33,430 nucleotides of DNA from Bacillota bacterium. GTDB taxonomy: Bacteria; Bacillota; Sulfobacillia; Sulfobacillales; Sulfobacillaceae. The position numbers and the translations under genes are program-made. Shown here in pieces: positions 31,146 to 33,430 of the stretch. The stretch is from positions 1 to 33,430 of the forward strand of contig JAJZXC010000005.1 of the NCBI GenBank assembly GCA_021846365.1, in the 5' to 3' direction. The notes under the pieces are model-generated. The model was not told the origin of the DNA. It made no database searches and was given only the letters and a program-made list of their open reading frames with translations. Within the stretch, counting starts at the first letter, position 1; each line of letters starts with the position of its first letter.

Positions 31146-31418
31146 CTATGGTAGCAACTCACCGGCCGCTTGAAAAGCCAGCGCCCGCGGTTTTCTCGGA
31201 TTATGGACCTTGGCGTGAATACCTTGTTCCCCGCAACAGACGGGTACTGTGAGGGGGCTCCACAAGATTCGCCAGACCGGCCGCCCCCGGTGCTCGACCC
31301 GATAGACCGCCGCCTCTGGGGCAGCAGAATTAAGCGCAGCTTCACCGTCGCGAAAGAAGACACGCCATTCATCATCAATCAATCGGAGGGCATAGGGCGA
31401 ATCGAAGGTCTGAGGCAA
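31146..31418 (-). CDS. Hypothetical protein
   Basis: 90-aa ORF between rpsT and lepA, TTG start, weak RBS, no recognised family. Confidence 0.4.
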   Translation of the reverse strand: MPQTFDSPYALRLIDDEWRVFFRDGEAALNSAAPEAAVYRVEHRGRPVWRILWSPLTVPVCCGEQGIHAKVHNPRKPRALAFQAAGELLP

Positions 31419-31535
31419 CCGAAGAACTCTTCAGCAAATAACGGCGTCATTGGTCAATTGAATTTTGGGTCAGAAACGGCGGGAGCTTTCATCCCCATCC
31501 AGCAGGAAGATAGACAGGGACGAAAGCCTTGATGT

Positions 31536-31808
31536 CTAAACAGCCTGTCGGCGCTTACTCAGTTTTCGGGCTAGGCGCGCTTTGTGACGGTTGGCGTTAT
31601 TGCGGTGAATTACGCCTTTTTGCGCCGACCGGTCGAGTCTGGCGTACACCGTTCGCAAAGCCTGCTCGGCCGCAGTCAGATCCCCTTGGTTTAAGGCGTT
31701 CTCAAATCTCCGGATGGCGGTTCGAAACATGGTTTTCCGGATTCGGTTGCGGAGCGTACGCACCTTGGTCTGCCGGATGCGCTTCTTCGCTGACTTAATA
31801 TTGGCCAC
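31536..31808 (-). CDS. rpsT: 30S ribosomal protein bS20
   Basis: (M)ANIKSAKKRIRQTKVRTLRNRIRKTMFRTAIRRFE... GTG at 31808 sits 6 nt after AGGAGGT; the track ATG (31814) directly abuts the SD. Confidence 0.95.
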   Translation of the reverse strand: MANIKSAKKRIRQTKVRTLRNRIRKTMFRTAIRRFENALNQGDLTAAEQALRTVYARLDRSAQKGVIHRNNANRHKARLARKLSKRRQAV

Positions 31809-31923
31809 TCGCATACCTCCTCAACGGAGTATAGCAAATTGTTCAGGACTGGTAAAGCGTCCCTGTCGTGCAGCGGTGACCAGAGTCAGGGAGGAGCGGC
31901 GACCTTCAGGCTCACTGGACCCG

Positions 31924-31952
31924 GAATAATGCTCCAACATTTACCATATCCA
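31924..31952 (+). promoter_or_regulatory. Candidate sigma-E-type promoter upstream of spoIIP
   Basis: GAATAAT-N14-CATATCCA; near match to kmATATT-N14-CATACAmT with consensus spacing. Confidence 0.4.
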
Positions 31953-31987
31953 TCGGTAAGTCGGAAACCAACGGCGGGAGGACAGAC

Positions 31988-33223
31988 GTGGCGAAGCAGC
32001 GACGGATACCGCGTATGATATGGCTGCCAGGAACGCGCCGACAGCGCCGGCGTCCCACTCGGGTTGCCGGAGACTCCGGCTCGCACCGGGACAAACTGGG
32101 TCGCGACCTCGGCGGCAAGCGACCGCCTAGGTCATACGGGGTGTTGGCAATGTACATCAGCACGTTGGCGGCAGTAGGAGGGATTTTGTGGGCTACCCCG
32201 CGACCTAAGCAGGGGGCCGTCCCCGTAACCGCGCCCGCGTATGCAAAGCAGAACGGCCCGGGTTTGGGACGTTGGCTGGCTTCCACCCGCGTCAGCTTGG
32301 CTTCGGCCGAAGCTTGGTTGCGCGCAGGGGTTCCCCTGTACCGCCTGGTGGTTCCCCAACCCGTCCCGGCTTCATGGTCCAGTTGGTTGGCAGCGGGAGT
32401 CACCGCCGCGGCAGGGACCCGAATTAATTCCCTGCAAAGTCTCCTTGGGCAAGAAATACCGGGACTCAAAGGGGCCCCGGCCCCGTCTCGTCCGCCGCGA
32501 CCACGGTCAGCCAAGCATCATCCTCGGGCTGCCACCATGGCGGAACTCCCCGGCGCTGGCCACCGGATTTGGGCAGTCTTAGGGCGAGCACCTGCGATAG
32601 GCATTTTTCAGACCCGGAGCACGGAATCGTTCTGGCCTGTGCTTGCTGCGGGTCGAGCCACCGCGACCACCACCGACTGGTCCAAGACCGTGGTAGCGGT
32701 GGGATGGACGCTGGCGCGCGATTTGCACCAGAAAGGGCTGATGGTCGTTCAGTCTCGAGTGAACAATATGACCGACGGCCTGCTGGCTAGCGACTATCAC
32801 GCATATCGAACCGCCGAGCAATTAAAGCGGCGCTATCGGACCCTGAAGGTATTACTTGACGTTAACCGGGCCACCGTCAACGTGCCCTCGGTTACGATCA
32901 ACGGCCAAGCAACGGCCCGAATTACCTTGATCGTGGGCACCAACACCGTGTTGCCAGACCCCACCTGGCGCCGGGATTATGCCTTTGCTCAAATCTTGAC
33001 TGCCGACCTGAGGCGGATCGCACCGGGGATCCTCGGCCGTCCGGCGATCATGCGGGTGCCATATCGCTATAACGAGGAAGTGATGCCCTTGGACTTGGTG
33101 GTGCAGATCGGCGGGCCCAACAACACTCTTAGCCAGGAGATGGCGGCGGCGGGAGACCTTGCCGCCGCTCTTAAGACGGTTCGGGATCAGGGATGGCTAA
33201 AGACCTCGCCTGCTCAGGCCTAG
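31988..33223 (+). CDS. spoIIP: Stage II sporulation protein P homologue, predicted catalytically inactive
   Basis: 411 aa, N-terminal TM; STESFWP, TDWSKTVVAVGWTLARDL, ARITLIVGTNTVLPDPTWRRDYAFAQIL, IGGPNNTL match SpoIIP architecture. GTG start with GGGAGG 6 nt upstream. Confidence 0.85.
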   Translation: MAKQRRIPRMIWLPGTRRQRRRPTRVAGDSGSHRDKLGRDLGGKRPPRSYGVLAMYISTLAAVGGILWATPRPKQGAVPVTAPAYAKQNGPGLGRWLASTRVSLASAEAWLRAGVPLYRLVVPQPVPASWSSWLAAGVTAAAGTRINSLQSLLGQEIPGLKGAPAPSRPPRPRSAKHHPRAATMAELPGAGHRIWAVLGRAPAIGIFQTRSTESFWPVLAAGRATATTTDWSKTVVAVGWTLARDLHQKGLMVVQSRVNNMTDGLLASDYHAYRTAEQLKRRYRTLKVLLDVNRATVNVPSVTINGQATARITLIVGTNTVLPDPTWRRDYAFAQILTADLRRIAPGILGRPAIMRVPYRYNEEVMPLDLVVQIGGPNNTLSQEMAAAGDLAAALKTVRDQGWLKTSPAQA

Positions 33224-33266
33224 GCAACGTGCCCAAGATTTGGCAGACGCTTTGGCAACGAAAAGT

Positions 33267-33304
33267 TTGTCTCCACAAGGGAGCTGCTATAATGTGATTA
33301 ATCA
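33267..33304 (+). promoter_or_regulatory. Candidate promoter (TATAAT at 33288-33293) with adjacent palindrome TGATTAATCA (33295-33304)
   Basis: Perfect -10 hexamer; weak -35 (TTGTCT, 15-nt spacer); perfect 10-bp palindrome at the expected start site. The driven gene would lie outside the window. Confidence 0.4.
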
Positions 33305-33430
33305 TATCTACGGATCTCTACTCAGAAACCCTACGGATTTCCGCATTCCCCAGCCCGTCTGGAATTCTTCGCTCTTCCCAGGCCGCAATGTAATCCCGTG
33401 ACGGTCTCCCGCCACATACTCCTCCGCAGG

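Noticed and set aside
33308-33338. CTACGGAT repeated at 33308 and 33331
   Set aside because: Only two 8-bp copies; too short to call a repeat element.
33340-33430. Minus-strand mini-ORF MWRETVTGLHCGLGRAKNSRRAGECGNP near the right edge
   Set aside because: SD-like GGAGGAG is too close to the ATG and the peptide has no recognisable features.

Overview
The window is a conserved Firmicutes-type chromosomal block, almost all on the minus strand. Read in the direction of transcription it runs rpsT, small ORF, lepA, hemW, CIRCE-hrcA, grpE, dnaJ, prmA, rsmE, zinc-ribbon microprotein, rpsU, yqeY remnant, yqfC, yqfD, phoH, pgpH/yqfF, ybeY, dgkA, CBS/CorC-type transporter, cdd, era, recO, glyQ, glyS, PPDK regulator, dnaG, rpoD, asnB. 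The left end carries plus-strand genes (MFS transporter, folE, a DUF2508/YaaL-like ORF) next to a short direct-repeat cluster. A plus-strand two-gene cassette (MqnC/MqnE/CofH-like radical SAM enzyme plus a 214-aa unknown protein) interrupts the block between yqfC and rpsU. A plus-strand spoIIP homologue lies beside rpsT. Most notable observations: (i) the SpoIIP homologue is intact but its HTHxxES, DIHRD and E-G-G signature positions are all replaced, suggesting a pseudoenzyme; (ii) the catalytic Cys of AsnB can be reached only from a non-canonical ATC codon placed 6 nt after a perfect SD; (iii) the radical SAM/unknown cassette; (iv) a decayed yqeY; (v) no dnaK between grpE and dnaJ; (vi) short genes missing from the ORF track (rpsU, a CxxC...CxxC microprotein). 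Family calls are from recognition of motifs and gene order only; no database search was run.
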